Assembly (NCBI GenBank): GCA_016584305.1
Contig: JACEEZ010023511.1
Location: 121,536 to 185,535 of the forward strand
Direction: 5' to 3'
Origin: Chionoecetes opilio
Taxonomy: Eukaryota; Arthropoda; Malacostraca; Decapoda; Majidae
DNA: 64,000 bases
Position numbers and translations under genes: made by a program
Shown: one piece after another, positions 50,563-62,806 of the stretch
How the letters are laid out: each line of letters starts with the position of its first letter
How positions within the stretch are numbered: position 1 is the stretch's first letter
The notes under the pieces: model-generated
What the model was told of the DNA's origin: nothing
Seen by the model: only the letters and a program-made list of their open reading frames with translations
Database searches by the model: none

Positions 50563-51530
50563 AACCACGTCAATACATGTTTTTTTTTTGCGTTTCAAAT
50601 AAATCCCATCTCAGATCTCAACCCATAAAACTGGTCCATTGTAAGTAATATTACTGAGTTCAGTTAATAATCACGTGCTTTGATTGTGTATTTACGTGGG
50701 CGCTCATAACAAGGTCTACAGGTGTGAGTCTCCAATCAACATTACCACGATGGCTATGCTCCTAACCAGTCCTCATGTCATAACATAATGAAACAGAGCA
50801 TATTACAACCCTATTATTATGAATGCCATGTAAACATCGAAAATCTAATACCTCCCTGATTATCATATGCGTCGGTCAGAATGAGTCTCGAAGAACATTA
50901 GTATCTTAAATCAATAGAGCAAATCTTGAAATGTGATAAATAGTGTCGAACATCCGAACTTTAGGGAGACTGGTATTTCTATGCAAAATATCAATTCTTG
51001 TATGCAATCTTGGAGCAGCGTGACAAGATGCAGGTGGGCAGACAGGCTTACACAACAATGGCATAAGCGACTCACACCACAAAGCAAGTGACTGACGGTT
51101 TTGATGTATTTTGAGATGGAGTCTTCTGGACTAATTCTGTAATTCATCCCAAATGTATCAGTTACAGATAATAGTCCAATGTCCATAGACATAAAACAAA
51201 TAGAACACAACGCAAAATATTGAGAAGAATCAAACCAAAAATTATAAAAGTGATAAATTTGCAACTGAAGCTGAACTTTTCATAACCTTAATTTTCAACC
51301 AGTCACTATAGGACGTACGTAAGTACTATAAACCGCTATAAGACGTAATGGACATACCTGGGATCTCACTATGTAATCTCTCTACCGATGTTAACATACT
51401 CTCAAATAAATACTAAGTATCCATTTTTATCCCTCTCAAGATACAATTCTAAATGCATATCATATATAGCAAGAACGCGTTAGTTCATTCCACTTGACAG
51501 GAAGAACGATAAACAACATAACAATAGAAT
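50563..51530. other. No gene recognised
   Basis: Unique-looking AT-rich DNA. Open frames here are short and carry no family motif. Confidence 0.4.
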
Positions 51531-51535
51531 TAGCC

Positions 51536-51695
51536 CGTCAGGGTGGCAAGGTTGGTAGAGACGTGAGTTCGCAATGTGCAGCGTCCCTGTGCATTCGGTC
51601 ACCGGTTCGAGTCCGCCTAGTTCGTGCTGACGTGGCGGCGCTTTGTATAGTCAATAACCTTGTAGTTGGTACTTGCAAAGTGTCTAGATAGGATG
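51536..51695 (+). mobile_element. Possible tRNA-derived SINE, family C
   Basis: A tRNA-like head with A-box-like GGTGGCAAGGTTGGTAGAGA and B-box GGTTCGAGTCC at about 51602, then a short body ending ATAGGATGAAAATCTTATC. Single copy in the window, so the family is not confirmed. Confidence 0.5.
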
Positions 51696-51904
51696 AAAAT
51701 CTTATCTTATACAATAAAATTATGTTCCTCAAAGTGATGTTAACCAACGTAACTCAATCCAATGTTGCTTTCACAGTCGAGGTTGAAAAATTGCCCGTGT
51801 TTACTGTACCGCGTGTAATGGGCCCCAGACATAACTACGTCACGGTTTGTTTACATCGGTGCATTGTGGAGATAAGGCGGGTCGCCGCGATGGACCTACG
51901 AAGG

Positions 51905-52300
51905 GAAAAACTACGGCGATGGAAGAATTTCGAGTTATTTTGCGCGAAATTGATATTCCAGGTGCTATATTACTGTGCTCTGTTCTCGCTGACAACACTA
52001 TAGAGAAGACCTGAGGTAATGGCTGATGTGCAGAGGCTTCTAAACCAAGAAAACAGAGTCATAACAGAGCCTCGTCAAAAGGTAAGCAACTGGTAGGTGT
52101 ACGTAATGTGTCCCTACCACTTGCTTACTTCTTAATGAGACTCTGCTGTGACTGTTTTCCTGGTTTAGAAGCCTTTGCACATCAACCATCACCTCAGGTC
52201 TTCTCTATGTTGTCAGCGAGCACGGAAATATAGCACCTGGAATATCAATTTCGCCCAAAACAACTCGAATTTTTTTCATCGTCGTAGTCTTATCTTTGTA
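51905..52300. mobile_element. Palindromic foldback, about 190-bp arms
   Basis: The left arm (GAAATTGATATTCCAGGTGC, GACCTGAGGTAATGGCTGAT, GAGGCTTCTAAACCA) is repeated inverted on the right with scattered substitutions and a few indels; centre at about 52104. No coding that I can name. Confidence 0.8.
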
Positions 52301-52462
52301 GGTTGTACATATTCATGGTTATGATAGTATTGAAATACCTTATTAATTGAGTTCCTTTTGTTGCCTTTCCTCATAATAAGTAGTGGTACATTATAGTTTA
52401 AGTGTTACTTGACGAGCCAATGAATACTCTTGAGTCTACACCAACATCACCAACCTTTGCTT

Positions 52463-52760
52463 TGATTTATTTTATTACTCCATCCATAAACAAGTTGCAT
52501 AACCACGGTGACATTACCCATCCTTGCCTCATGGTACCTGGTACTGTCGTCTACTGATATTTTTATCCCTACACAAATCGGGAAAACTCGCCGCCGGTAA
52601 TGGTTAGGTTAGATTTGCTTTGATTTATCTTATTACTCCATCCATAAACAAGTTGCATAACCACAGTGACATTATCCATCCTTGCCTCATGGTACCTGGT
52701 ACTCTCGTCTACCGAAATGCTCGTCCCTACACAAATCGGGAAAACTCGCCGACGGTAATG
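52463..52760. repeat. Left arm of a long inverted repeat (two tandem units)
   Basis: Two direct units of about 150 bp, each with ACTCCATCCATAAACAAGTT, CCTTGCCTCATGGTACCTGG and CGGGAAAACTCGCCG. The inverted counterpart is at 53675-53971. Confidence 0.85.
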
Positions 52761-52914
52761 GTTAGGTTAGGTTACCGTTAGGTTAGGTAAAGGTCAGTTA
52801 GGTTAGGTATTCATAATCACAGGTAAAAGCTTATTAATTATACATACATACTCCACTCCATACACTCTTTAACCCTTCAATACATCCCACATTCCCTCCC
52901 AGTCTACTCTGTCA

Positions 52915-52922
52915 TATGCTTT
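52915..52922. repeat. Target-site duplication TATGCTTT (left)
   Basis: The same eight bases recur at 53334-53341. Removing the element restores the LINE reading FMDLEKA-YDRVD. Confidence 0.9.
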
Positions 52923-53333
52923 GGTATTAGTCCAGATGAACACCGAACTCAATTTGGTGGACGAAACAATTTTTTTCTGGGGTGTTTTTATGTGTTTTGA
53001 ATGAATCTGCTAACCGTTTCTGTCGCAATTTTTTTTTTTTTTTTTTTTTTTGCAAAATGACAAAAAAAAAATTGAACCTAAACCTAACCTAACTTTTACC
53101 TATACCTAACCTAACCCATACCTAATCTATACCTAACCTAACCTTTACCTAACTAAAAGAAAAAAAAACTAAAAAAAAACTAACCTTTACCTAAAAAAAA
53201 TATATATAATAATAAAAAAAAATTAAAAATTGCGACAGAAACGGTTAGCAGATTCATTCAAAACACATAAACACAACAGAAAAAAATAGTTTCGTCCACC
53301 AAAGTGAGTTCGGTGTTCATCTGGATATTTATC
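52923..53333. mobile_element. Foldback MITE with 8-bp target duplication
   Basis: 411 bp. Termini are GGTATTAGTCCAGATGAACA on the left and, inverted, GATAAATATCCAGATGAACA on the right. The arms pair for about 100 bp (GTTTTGAATGAATCTGCTAA and its complement). The interior has poly-T, poly-A and ACCTAACCTAACC-type sequence. GG...CC-like ends with an 8-bp duplication would fit Merlin or P-type elements; not resolved. Confidence 0.88.
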
Positions 53334-53674
53334 TATGCTTTCTCTAAATCCATGAATGCAGCATACATCTTCTTGTATTTTGCTAACATTGTCTTAATTA
53401 TTATCATTCTCATATCTAAGATCTGATCTACACAACCTTTCCCAGTTCTAAATCTGCCTTGCTCCTCACTAACCTTGCCATTTGTAATTTTTTGTACTCT
53501 TCCAATTATGATTTTACCATACAGTTTGTCTCATCACTGTGGAGTACATGATGACTCAATGAAACTAAATATAAGCCAACCTGGTAACAACATTGCCAAT
53601 CTAGCTAATCACAGCCCTGGAATTATACCACATTTACCACAGCTTAGGTAACCAGCTTAGGTTACCTAACGGTA

Positions 53675-53971
53675 ACCTAACCTAACCATTACCGTCGGCG
53701 AGTTTTCCCGATTTGTGTGGGGACGAGCATTTCGGTAGACGAGAGTACCAGGTACCATGAGGCAAGGATGGGTAATGTCACCGTGGTTATGCAACTTGTT
53801 TATGGATGGAGTAATAAGATAAATCAAAGCAAAATCTAACCTAACCATAACCGTCGACGAGTTTTCCCGATTTGTGTAGGGATAAAAATATCGGTAGACG
53901 ACAGTACCAGGTACCATGAGGTAAGGATGGGTAATGTCACCGTGGTTATGCAAATTGTTTATGGATGGAGT
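53675..53971. repeat. Right arm of the long inverted repeat
   Basis: Reverse complement of 52463-52760 (two units), with few differences. Interrupted at its outer end by the element at 53972-54706, after which AATAA continues. Confidence 0.85.
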
Positions 53972-54706
53972 GGTTACCGGTCATTTCGCCCACACGTCAA
54001 TTCGCCCACATGTAAGAGTCAATTCGCCCACTCTAAAGTCAATTCGCCCACACGATCCATGTCACGGAGTCATGTAACTATATCTTCCTCTGGCAGAAAT
54101 GGAATGAACCACCAGTAACCTTGGGCGAAATGACGGTAAATTTCTAGTGTTTGCCCATACTCTCCCACTTCCCCCAAACAAGTTTGGGGACCTGTGGGAA
54201 TGCGGAGTTTTCGGGTGGGGAACAAATTATGCGTCGGAAACACGTAATTAAAGAGTTGTGTAGGGGGGGTAAAATTCCCTAGATCTAGGGTAATTTCCTT
54301 ATATCTAGAGAAAATTGCCTAACCAAAATAAACCTAACCTAACCAAAATTAACCTACCCTAACAGGGGGCTTGACCCACCGATAACCTAACCTAACCAAA
54401 TCTAACCTAAGCTAACCTAACCTAACCAAATCTAACCTATGCTAACCTAACAAAATCTAACCTAACCTAATCTAACCTAAACTACCCAAATCTAACCTAC
54501 CCTAACCTAACCTAAACAAATCTAACCTAACCTCCTAGCGGGGGGTTGGGGGGGTTCTCGACACACTAAACAAATATAACCTAACATCCTAGCTCCTAGA
54601 CTCCATAGTGTGAGCGAAATGACTCCACAGTGTGGGCGAATTGACATGTGGGCGAAATGACTCCATGGTGTGGCGAAATGGCATGTGGGCGAAATGACCG
54701 GATACC
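53972..54706. mobile_element. Merlin-like MITE with 9-bp target duplication
   Basis: 735 bp, left end GGTTACCGGTCATTTCGCCC, inverted right end GGTATCCGGTCATTTCGCCC. Flanked by GGATGGAGT at 53963-53971 and 54707-54715. The subterminal unit CATTTCGCCCAC / CAATTCGCCCAC is repeated several times at both ends. GG...CC termini and an 8-9 bp duplication fit the Merlin superfamily (inference). Non-coding. Confidence 0.88.
54310..54540. repeat. Interstitial (AACCT)n telomere-like array, degenerate
   Basis: Many CTAACCTAAC, AACCAAATCTAACC and AACCTACCCTAAC variants over 230 bp: a decayed array of the arthropod telomere pentamer (CCTAA). It lies inside the Merlin-like element. Confidence 0.8.
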
Positions 54707-54889
54707 GGATGGAGTAATAATTGTCTTGATAAGCTAATTTATACATGGTGCTAATTCATTTATCAGAAAACTAAATATACAAGTAAATAAATAACATCAA
54801 TCGGGAAAATTACCAGATTGATGATTTTATTTATTTATTTAACGCTAATTTATGCATGGGTTCTAATTCATTTATCAGATAACGAAATA

Positions 54890-55112
54890 TAGCAATGGAA
54901 AGCTAATAAAATTGCACTTCTATTGATACCCTTCATGATAAAAGTTGACTCGCAAAGTTTTAAATGGCGAAGAGTTGAAGTGAATATTAAGTTCATGCAT
55001 ATTTCTTCAGTCTCGTAATGGCATTTCTTTAGCGTGTTTTACTGTTTTTTATTTGATAATATTATAGAACAAACATTTACGAAGATTACAGTATATCATA
55101 TATACTGATAAA
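54890..55112 (+). repeat. Partial copy of the 62.9-kb repeat
   Basis: Homologous to about 62888-63085: AATGGAAAGCTAAT, CTGC/CTTCT-TTGATA, AGTCTCGTAATGGCATTTCT against the corresponding block at 62990, and GTGTTTTACT. Defines a dispersed family also present in inverted form at about 61.0-61.2 kb. Confidence 0.65.
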
Positions 55113-55174
55113 CCAGTCTATATGATCCGTATATGTATATATGAATCCGAGCGGCCCCCCGACTTCAGCCCCTT

Positions 55175-56905
55175 GTGCAATCAATCAATCATTGGGGGCA
55201 TACGCCGGGGGGCGCGTCGCCTCGCCCACCCTACGACGCCACTCCCGGGGGTCACCACGCGCGAGTTCCCATGCAGGCTCCTTTCCCATACCAAACAGCT
55301 CTCGACAAGAAACATCAACTTGCCCCAGCCACGAGCCTTGTGGGCGCCCCCTTGGCCTCCTCCACGCCGGATTGTCTCTTACGGATACAACCCGATGGGA
55401 AGGATCGGTTTCAGGGTAGCGTGCCACATGCCCATATAGCCGAAGTTGGCGCGGACAGACTATGCAGGTAATAGGCCTCGATTCAGTCTCACGGTGCAAT
55501 CGCTGATTTGACACGTAATCATCCCAGCGATACCCCATGATTCTGCGAAGACACTTATTACCAAAGGCATTGATTCGTCTCTTCAAGTCACTATTTAGTG
55601 TCCATGTCTCACAACCATAGAGTAAGACAGGGATCACAAGTGACTTGAAGATCCGGATCTTTGTCCTTCTGCACAGGTACCGACAACGCCAAATACTCCC
55701 GCTGAGCGAGTCCATAACACCGTGGGCTATGCCAATCCGTCGTAAGACTTCTTGACGTGACCCGCCGTCATTATGGACTGCGCTACCAAGGTCTGTAAAA
55801 CTTTCCAAGATCTCAATGTCCTCGCCACACGCATGAACAGACTGTACTGCTTCATCTAGTAAGTCTCCAAATAACTGGACCTTGGTCTTGAGCCAGGAGA
55901 CCTCAAGTCCCAAAGGCTTTGCCTCCTCGTGCAGCGCCTCGAGAGCCATCACCAGGACCTCCAGTGACTCAGCAAAGATTACTGCATCATCGGCAAAAAC
56001 AAGATCAGTGATCTTGGTGTTGCCGACGGATGCTCCACAATCACTTTGATCTACAACCTTGTCCAATACCCAGTCCATACAAGCGTTGAAAAGTGATGGG
56101 GCAAGGACGCACCCTTGCCTCACTCCTGTATTCACAGGAAAGAAGCTGGATACACCTGCCCACACTTCTCAGCACTCTCAGTCCCAGAATACAGACCAGT
56201 TATCAAACCAATAGTCCTTGCAGGAATCCCTCGAAGTCGCAGAAGATCCCAGAGTGACTCACGATGCACTGAGTCAAACGCCTTCTTGAGATCAACATAG
56301 GCTGCAAGCATCCCCTGTCGAAACTCACGTCGGCGTTCCACCAGGACACGAAGCGCTAGGATACGGTCCGTTGTTGACTTACCAGGCGTGAACCCAGACT
56401 GCTGAGGTCTCTGATGCTTCACCAGATGACTGCGAATTCGTGTCAGCAATAGATGGGCAAGCACCTTGCCTGGTACGCTGAGCAGTGTAATACCGCGGTA
56501 ATTGTTGCAGTCCTGACGGTCCCCTTTCCCTTTCCAGATAGGGACGACCAGCCCCCTTTTCCAGTCAGGAGGAACGGTACCTGATTGCCACACGGCAGTC
56601 AGGACAGCATGCAACCCGCGGATCATGGCCTCACCCCCAGCTTTGAGGAGCTCCGCACTGATATTACAAACACCAGCTGCCTTTCCACCCTTCAACTTTG
56701 CTACAGCCTCTCTGACTTCGTCAAGAGAGGGTGCGGTTTCGTCAATGGGAGGATCGGCATCCACTGCCTGTAACCCAGTGGTTACACCTGTAACCCAGTC
56801 GCCCCTTGTGCGACAGGCCGATATTCCGTGCGCAGTCCAGGGCTGAGTTTGAGAGGAAGAATTTGAGCGGCTCGCGCCGTTCGGGTTTCTGTAACCCTCT
56901 ATCAA
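55175..56905 (-). pseudogene. RTE-type LINE reverse transcriptase, copy 2 (longer)
   Basis: Minus strand. The N-terminal part has KLKGGKAAGVCNISAELLKA, NNYRGITLLSVPGKVLAHLL, RPQQSGFTPGKSTTDRILAL and AAYVDLKKAFDSVHRESLWD. A one-base deletion near 56.16 kb shifts the frame. The C-terminal part has NTGVRQGCVLAPSLFNACMD, catalytic FADDAVIFAES and the end TRPPAYAPND, with the 3' end ATTGATTGATTG at about 55180. Apart from that deletion the protein is open. It is nearly identical to copy 1 at 26-27 kb over their overlap. 5' truncated near 56.84 kb; no endonuclease. Confidence 0.88.
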
Positions 56906-57163
56906 ACGCTTTTGGGCACCTCGCAGTGGTATGTAAACAAATCCCCGCCGTTACCATGGAAACGACGACGCCACAGCTCAGACTGTGGGCTTTTGACCTC
57001 ACCATTTTCCTCTACTGCCCTCTATCTGCCCACGCACAGTACGGAAGTGTAATGGCGTACGCTGTAGCTACCTGACGACTATTTGATTATTGTTGTAATG
57101 GTAATTGTCGCTGAGAGAGGAGAAATGCTAGGAATCTCGGGCACCGTCAACCAACTACCGTCA

Positions 57164-57387
57164 ATAACACTATAGTCGCCACTGCACTTTTGTCGCCAGG
57201 CGCTAAATATTACTAATTTTAGCATCACTATATAGACTTGTATGTGCCACTGAAGACAGGTACTTAATATAAACTACTGTGCATGCCTCTTTAGTGGCAC
57301 ATACAATTATGTATCTGTAGTGATGAAAAAAATCGTAATATATGGCGCCTGACGACATATATGTGCAGTGGCGACTATAGTGTTATT
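57164..57387. mobile_element. MITE with ACACTATAGTCGCCAC termini, copy 2
   Basis: Palindromic, ends AATAACACTATAGTCGCCAC and its complement GTGGCGACTATAGTGTTATT; the interior shares ACTTGTATGTGCCACTGAAG with copy 1 at 25.8 kb. Confidence 0.85.
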
Positions 57388-58744
57388 GGCGGGAGGGTGT
57401 AGGGATACGTGAACAGGTTTATGAAACTGTCGCCAATAGGAATCTCGCAGAAACACCAACTGAGACCTGTCGCCGACGTGGTACACTCGCCGACGCGGAA
57501 ATTTTTGGTAACAGTTCCACTTGGAATAAATAAAAATGAAGAATAAAGTGTATTTCATTGTTGGATACCACCATACCACCTGGTATGTAATCTCTGAATG
57601 CAGAAATACTGTTAAAAGCTTATTAAATGTATATATTGTGTACTGTAATATCATGCAAGATCAAGAACTGGAACTGTCGACGAAAATAGGCAGATGAAAT
57701 GAAATGAAAATATGACAGTGCTAATATGATTTGACTAATGCTTCATGTTCTCTTATAATGTCAGATTACTGTGATACATAATGCTGTTATGTATATGCAG
57801 GTTGTTTTCTCCTCTAACTCAAGAGTTATGTACATATTTATATAGCTAACCTGCCACTTATAGAGATACTCTGAAGGCATATTTTTACAGCAACAGGACA
57901 TTCTGAAACAGAACTCCCCATTGTTTATATTTTTGTTTTGTCAAACATTATTATTTTCAACTTAACTAATTAAATTTACCTAAACTAAATCAATTGCTAA
58001 GATAACCTAGCTTTTCTAACTAATGAAATCTGGATTGTTTAGTAGCTGTCTATTAAATTATCAATCGTATTATCACATATCATTGCTGCCACATATTACA
58101 CATCTGGAGCTGAAATACCTCCTCCGCCACCTTCGCCCGGGCCCTGTATATGCATCCTAACTAGTAAAAATATAACCAATAAAGTTCCATTCTTACCCAA
58201 TAACCTAACCTACCCTAACTGGTGGGTGAAGAAGGGGTATTTAAGATTAAGGGGTATACAGTATTTTTGTATAATGAAAAGGTATAAATAATTGAAATCA
58301 CAGCAAAAGAAATGGTAGATATACATTTTCAACCAATACTCCCTATTGACCAATACTCTTCTGATATAACTGGCGGAACATCTTAAGAACAAGGGCTCCA
58401 CGCTAAGCTGACCCAAATAATGGCTCTACGTATTACACTTACTGTCCTTAACACATCTGTTAATATTTTAATGAGTGCCGATCCTTAATTTGCCTACATG
58501 GCCGATATTAAATTTCAGGTTCCTGAGAAAAACTAAGTCCAGCGAGATACGCAATGGATGACGAGTTTGAGAAAGTAGTGCGAATCTAAGTAGTAGGTAT
58601 AACCTAGGGGTTGGTCGAGGGGGGACGGAGCCCCCCCCGTTAGGTTAGAGTAGGTTAGGCTAGGTTAGGTTAGGGCAGGTTAGGTTAGTGCACAGCACGA
58701 GGGGCTCGAAGAGGGGTGCTAGGTTAGGTCTGTAGAGTTTGTCA
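57388..58744. other. No gene recognised; short TTAGG-like patch
   Basis: AT-rich DNA. At 58630-58690 there is a run of GGTTAGGTTAGGGCAGGTTA-type sequence related to the telomere pentamer. No coding motif supported. Confidence 0.45.
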
Positions 58745-59220
58745 TCTTTAGAATAAAGGCTCAAACTCCTATCTTCTTCTTATAGCCAACAAGCTTGGGG
58801 ACATGGTGGAAACCGGGGTTTTTGGGTAGGGGAGCACACACATAAGGGAAATATGGCCCCCCACAAAAAAAAATCCTTAAACTAGGGAAATTTCCCTAGT
58901 TCATGGACTTTTTTTATCGGGGAAATATTCCCCTTATATGTGTGCTCCCCCACAAAAGGAGCACACTCACAAGGGAAATATGGCTCTCCACAAAAAATCC
59001 CTAAACTAGGGAAATTTCCCTAGTACATAGACTTAATCGGAGAAATATTTCCCCGATAAAGTTCATGAACTAGGGAAATATCCTAGTTTAGGGATTTTTT
59101 TGTTGGGGGCCATATTTCCCTTGTGTGTGCTCCCCCACCCAAAAACCCCGGTTTCCCACCATGTCCCCAAGCTTGTTGGCTATAAGAAGAAGATAGAGGG
59201 TGGAGCCTTTGTTCTTAAGA
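58745..59220. mobile_element. Foldback element, 476 bp
   Basis: The outer arms (TATCTTCTTCTTATAGCCAA, AAGCTTGGGGACATGGTGG and their complements) and inner repeats (ACTAGGGAAATTTCCCTAGT, itself palindromic) fold almost end to end around 58982. GGAGCACAC(A/T)(C)A blocks recur four times. Non-coding. Confidence 0.82.
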
Positions 59221-60214
59221 TTTACCTAACTGGCGGGGCTACACCATCCAGACCTAAACTAACCTAGCTAACCTGGGCATTGATTACATAACCTTAGCTC
59301 ACTGAGGCAGGGGGTTTCGCTCACCCAAAGACCTTTCTTGTTATTTTTTATTCCTGCCGGCGGTAAGTGTGCAGTTTCAACCAATACTCTCCTGGCATAA
59401 CTGGGGGAGCTGTTCTCCCCCATAACACCCCACTAGTTAACAAACCTAACCTGGGCATTGATTACGCAACCTTACCTCACTCCCCAGACCACCTTGTTAT
59501 TTTTTGTATGGGTCATAAATACTCCTTAGCGATGAGAACGAAACGTGCAGGATACTTAACCAGCGATCGTGTATTGGTTTAAACTGCACATATACCCTGC
59601 CGGCTATTGTAGGGGTTAGAAATACTCCTTATGATGAGAATTAAACGTTCAGGATATCTAAAACCACCGATATTGTATTGGTTTAAACTGCATATATATT
59701 AAAAAAATACTAGGAAATACCTAATGCTTATATAAGGGGATGTAATGTGAACTTTAATAAATTTATCTCCCTCCACTGTTCATTAGACCACTATAATATC
59801 GTAACTTATCACTCCAATTTACTGTACTTTCATAATTAATTATTAGTAGGCTCCAGTACAGTACTTAGCAGTGCATGTCAATGCATGCTGCGGGATAACA
59901 TTGTAGTCTTTCGACTGTAATTGGCAGGAATAGCATAAATTTGTCTCAAATTCGTCTCTGTTTGGGCGGCCATTGTTGTTGTCATAACGTCACACCTCGC
60001 AGAGCGCCCAAGGTTTTGGCTTGGGCGCTCGGTGGCAACTCGAACGGCCCGCCCGAGTCGCGCACAGGCGTTTGAGAGAGAGTTTGAGCGGCTCGCACCA
60101 CTCAAATTCTTCCTCTCAAACTCACCCCAGGTATACAGTGGTCTATGGTAGGGTCTAGGGTATCTCTATAAAGAGGGTAACGCCATTCATAGGCCCTATG
60201 TTAAACGCTACTGG
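59221..60214. other. No gene recognised
   Basis: Contains two diverged direct copies of a block of about 130 bp (GGCATTGATTAC near 59275 and 59454, with TACTCCTTA further on) but no coding or transposon termini that I can name. At 60060-60120 a GTTTGAGCGGCTCGCACCAC block recurs at 56.84 kb. Confidence 0.4.
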
Positions 60215-60654
60215 GCGCCATCTTGGTGCCAAGGCCTCTTCGTTCACCCAAGACCCGGGGAAGTTCTCAAGGCATTACCCCGCAGTATATCAGGCCTCTT
60301 CCATTTGCGACATTTCAAGAACCAGTTCACGGAACCCAAGAGTTCAGGCGTTCCATTTGCGCACGAAAACCTGGGTCCGAGGCAAAGCGCGTAGTGACGC
60401 AGCAAAACCCGTGAACTTTCTCTACTCACATTGAGAGTTGGGTAGCTTGGGTAGAGTTTTCAGTTCATAACAAACAATGGTCGCCTTGGGCCCTATTTCT
60501 CTTATCGTGAAGGGTTTTCCGCATGCACGAGTCGGAGAGGATGTCAGACGGCATAAAAGAGGCATCCATGGCTGGTGGGGGCCATGCGTTCCCGCGATCT
60601 TAAACGTGATATGATCCCTTCACATAGCAGCTGGCTGAGTTATATCTCTCGTTA

Positions 60655-60708
60655 TCTCTCTCTCTCTCGATATCTCTCTCTCGTTATCTCTCTCTTTCTC
60701 TCTCTCTC

Positions 60709-60786
<78 letters not shown>
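60655..60786. repeat. (CT)n microsatellite
   Basis: About 130 bp of CT, interrupted at the start by GATATCTC and TTATCTC. Confidence 0.95.
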
Positions 60787-60790
<4 letters not shown>

Positions 60791-61279
60791 TTGCCTCGCC
60801 AGCTGAGTATATTTGTAAACAAAAAACGGGGTTTTTGCGTTCCATTTGTGACACGCGAACCAAACCTGAACCCAGAACCCAACCCTGAACTGAAAGAACT
60901 GGTTCATGCAAGCTTGGGAACAAAAGGAAGAGGCCTGTTCTTTCATGTTGCTAACATGTATATAAAGGATAGGACTGTATCTTCGGAAAGGCTGGTTTCT
61001 ATAAGAGTATCACATAAAAACAGTAAAAACACATTAATAAAGGTCATTCTGAAAAAACTCTGAAGAAAATTATGATGAACTTAACATTACTTAAAACCTC
61101 GACTTGACTCCTGTATAACTTTAGTGGGAACAGCTTATAAGATGGCAGATCAATAGAAGCAGAAATAAATTAGCTTTCCATTGATAGATTTCGTGTTGCT
61201 GATACAGACAGTAGAACATAACCATGCATAAAGTTGTGCATAGCGTTAACTACATAAATTACCGTTGGACGCCCCCGCT

Positions 61280-61626
61280 CTCTATCTCTCTCTCATCTCT
61301 CTCTCTATCTCTCTCTCTCTCTCTCAATCTCTCTTTCACGGAGGGGAGGAGAGAGAGCTTTGAGAAGAGAGGAGAGAGAGAGATGAGGAGGAGACGAGAG
61401 GAGGGAGATGAGCGAGAGAGGAGATATGATGAGGACGAAGAAGGACAGAGAGAACGAGAGAGAGAGAGAGATATGATGTGAAAGCAGGAGATATGCGTGA
61501 GAGTGAGAGAGAGAGAGAGAGAGAGACAAAAAACTTGTTACTATATATACCATAGATATATATATATATATATATAGTATACATTATATACATAGATATA
61601 TATATATATTATATATATAATATATA

Positions 61627-61664
<38 letters not shown>

Positions 61665-61699
61665 GTATAACATATAAGTAGGAAACGTTTTTTGGGTTA

Positions 61700-61735
<36 letters not shown>

Positions 61736-61860
61736 ATCTCTTGAACGCCTATCTCTCATCATATCTCTCTCTTCTCTCTCCTCTCTCTCTCGTCTACTCT
61801 CTCTCTCTCTCTCTCTATCATGGAGATATATATATATATATAGATATATATATTATATAT

Positions 61861-61905
<45 letters not shown>

Positions 61906-62130
61906 TAAGTATAATCCCCATGAGAGATGAGAGAGACGAGAGAGAAGAGATGAGAGAAGCGAGAAGAGAGAGACCGAAGAGATTGAGAGGAGAGAAGATT
62001 CGAGAGCGAGAGCGGAGAGCGAGAGCGAGAGAGAGAGAGAGAGTATGAGTGAAAGAAGATATGCGTCGGAAAGCTATGAGAGAGGCGAGGAGAGAGAGGA
62101 GAGAGAGGAGGAGAGAGAGAGAGAGAGAGT
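61280..62130. repeat. Alternating (CT)n, (GA)n and (TA)n blocks
   Basis: CT block (61280-61335), GA block (61338-61530), TA block (61550-61665), CT block (61699-61820), TA block (61822-61910), GA block (61918-62130). The CT and GA blocks are mutually complementary, so they can fold back across the TA blocks. Confidence 0.9.
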
Positions 62131-62159
62131 AAACCAAAAAACTTTATATTATAGATATT

Positions 62160-62554
62160 TAATTTCATATCTTATATATATAATATAATATATATAATAT
62201 AATATTATATTTATATATATATATCTAATATTATATTATATATATATATATTATTAGATTAAATATATATATATATAATATATAATATATATATATATAT
62301 ATAAAATTTATTTTATTTAGATATATATAATTTATTTATCCAATAATATATATTATATATATATATATATATAGTATATATATATACTATATATATAATA
62401 TATAGCTATATATATATATAAGGTATATATATATATATATTATATATATATATATAATTAATATAAAAAATAATATATTATTTTAATATAATATATATAA
62501 ATATAAAAATTAATATTATATATATAAAATATATATAGGTATATATAATATTAT

Positions 62555-62593
<39 letters not shown>

Positions 62594-62600
62594 TAAAGTA
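62160..62600. repeat. TA-rich tract
   Basis: About 440 bp of interrupted TATATA with TTTA and AATA variants. Confidence 0.92.
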
Positions 62601-62674
62601 AAAAAGGTATTTTGGTAATCACTCCTCGCCCTCATATTCTTCTCATCATATCCTCTTTCACCATATTCTCTCCT

Positions 62675-62767
62675 TTTACGGAGGAGAGAAAGAGAGGGGA
62701 AAAAAAGAGAAGAAGGAAAAGAGGAAGAAGAGAGAGAGGGGAAAAAGAGAGAACAGAGGGAGAGAAG

Positions 62768-62804
<37 letters not shown>

Positions 62805-62806
62805 CG
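62675..62806. repeat. Degenerate (GA)n tract
   Basis: GA-rich sequence with AAAA and GGGG interruptions. Confidence 0.9.

Larger units (their letters stand above)
52850..53545 (-). pseudogene. LINE reverse-transcriptase fragment, split by a MITE
   Basis: On the minus strand: KIIIGRVQKITNGKVSEEQG, RTGKGCVDQILDMRM, YAAFMDLEKA then, beyond the inserted MITE, YDRVDWEGMWDVLKG. These are RT motifs of an endonuclease-type LINE. Stops and the insertion show that it is dead. It lies in the loop of the long inverted repeat. Confidence 0.75.
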
